Assembly (NCBI RefSeq): GCF_001693485.1
Contig: NZ_MAXC01000012.1
Coordinates: 744,001 to 808,000, forward strand
From: Bradyrhizobium sp. LMTR 3
GTDB lineage: Bacteria > Pseudomonadota > Alphaproteobacteria > Rhizobiales > Xanthobacteraceae
Length of the DNA stretch: 64,000 nt
Direction of reading: 5' to 3'
Shown here one piece after another: positions 63,517 to 64,000 of this stretch. Numbering within the stretch: the stretch's first letter is position 1; every line of letters begins with the position of its first letter. Below the pieces are notes generated by a model, which was given only the letters and a program-made list of their open reading frames with translations, made no database searches and was not told the origin of the DNA. The position numbers were made by a program, and so were the translations under genes.

Positions 63517-64000
63517 TCAGTCACTTTGAGGGTGATAGATGAGATAAACGACGTGGCCGGATCCCAAGATCGCGTTACTTTGCCTGCTCCTCAACTCAGC
63601 CGTGTAGAGTTCACCGTGTATGGTGAACTGCATGCGCCGGTTCTGCGGGGTCGGAAGTAGGTTCCACGTGTTCAGTATGTACATCATGCCGCTGTGCGAG
63701 ACCTCTCGGCCCTGGCCTTGATTGTCCCAGCGGCTGTGGTTCCAATCGTCGCCGAGAAAAGGTCCGATATCCGGTAACTCCGCTCGGCGGCGATAGGCCC
63801 CTGATGATCCGGGAGACGACGAGCCGGCGCCCCGCACCGGCTGAGCATGGTCACGCAACTCGGACCGTGTGATTGGATTGAGATCAACCAGTGATTCAAC
63901 ACTGACATAAATGTCTGAGGGAGCGCTGGCCGACGACGATGACGCAGGCTCGTGGAGCGGCTGACGGGATCTCCGGACTTCACTCATCTGGCTAGCGCGC
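63517..64000 (-). CDS. C-terminal part of a second modular T3SS effector, 5' end beyond the window
   Basis: An open minus-strand frame from beyond base 64000 to its stop at 63517. It reads SQMSEVRRSRQPLHEPASSS, then SDIYVSVESLVDLNPITRSE and a module DIGPFLGDDWNHSRWDNQG, YILNTWNLLPTP, RMQFTIHGELYTAEL. The same order (EPASSS, VNLNPPTPYELRDDA, LDIGSIVGEGWRHG, FAINGEHYSA) occurs in the 744-residue effector. An ATG at 63987 is inside this frame, but no stop lies upstream in the visible sequence, so the gene probably begins further right. It sits where nopX/nolX often follows rhcC1 in other rhizobia. Confidence 0.7.
   Translation of the reverse strand, partial: RASQMSEVRRSRQPLHEPASSSSASAPSDIYVSVESLVDLNPITRSELRDHAQPVRGAGSSSPGSSGAYRRRAELPDIGPFLGDDWNHSRWDNQGQGREVSHSGMMYILNTWNLLPTPQNRRMQFTIHGELYTAELRSRQSNAILGSGHVVYLIYHPQSD

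Overview
The window looks like part of a symbiosis island of a slow-growing rhizobium, most likely Bradyrhizobium. The evidence is a complete Rhc-type type III secretion (T3SS) core in the order nolB-rhcJ-nolU-nolV-rhcN-y4yJ-rhcQRSTU, its regulator ttsI, two tts-box-like sites, T3SS effector genes, the GDP-fucose genes gmd/fcl, many decayed genes and IS remnants, long gene-poor stretches, and an Flp pilin. Base composition is mixed: most of the island is moderately GC-rich, while gmd-fcl is visibly richer in GC.

Layout. 0-8.6 kb: an alpha/beta hydrolase coupled to an unusual ORF joining a ribbon-helix-helix protein to an MFS transporter, then small membrane proteins, an Flp pilin, a ferredoxin-NADP reductase with a small coiled-coil gene (and a decayed second copy of the latter), and a frameshifted AbiEii-type toxin. 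9-19.2 kb: a compact uptake/catabolism locus (M20 peptidase, polyamine-type ABC transporter with a fused double permease, M24-like protein, Lrp/AsnC regulator, two PLP enzymes). 19.7-22 kb: a secreted RTX protein with a glycosidase-like domain. 23.5-33 kb: gene-poor DNA with MarR, Crp/Fnr and Lrp regulators, an Sfp-type phosphopantetheinyl transferase, an IS66 fragment and a decaying MazEF pair. 33.1-36.3 kb: FkbM methyltransferase and gmd-fcl, plausibly for fucosylated Nod factor or surface glycan. 36.3-40.7 kb: IS5 fragment, hipBA with four operator-like palindromes, and a flavin-dependent monooxygenase. 41.5-43.1 kb: a decayed SKWP-repeat effector. 43.7-45.2 kb: a pair of ParA-like ATPases. 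45.4-47.9 kb: a tts box and a large modular effector. 47.9-50.8 kb: degenerate DNA with a diverged duplication. 50.9-63.3 kb: ttsI, rhcC2, a CpaD-like lipoprotein gene, the nolB...rhcU operon, and the divergent rhcC1, which appears frameshifted twice. The right edge cuts a second effector sharing the C-terminal module of the first.

How the parts fit. TtsI is expected to activate tts boxes. One lies 52 bp upstream of nolB and one 240 bp upstream of the 744-aa effector. RhcC1 and RhcC2 should form the split outer-membrane secretin, RhcJ/R/S/T/U the inner-membrane part, and NolV/RhcN/RhcQ/Y4yJ the cytoplasmic export platform. The most unusual points are the in-frame RHH-MFS joint, the lack of a recognisable NPTH autocleavage motif in RhcU, the broken rhcC1, the hipBA operator array, the paralogous ParA-like pair, and the 9-19 kb catabolic locus whose substrate is unknown.
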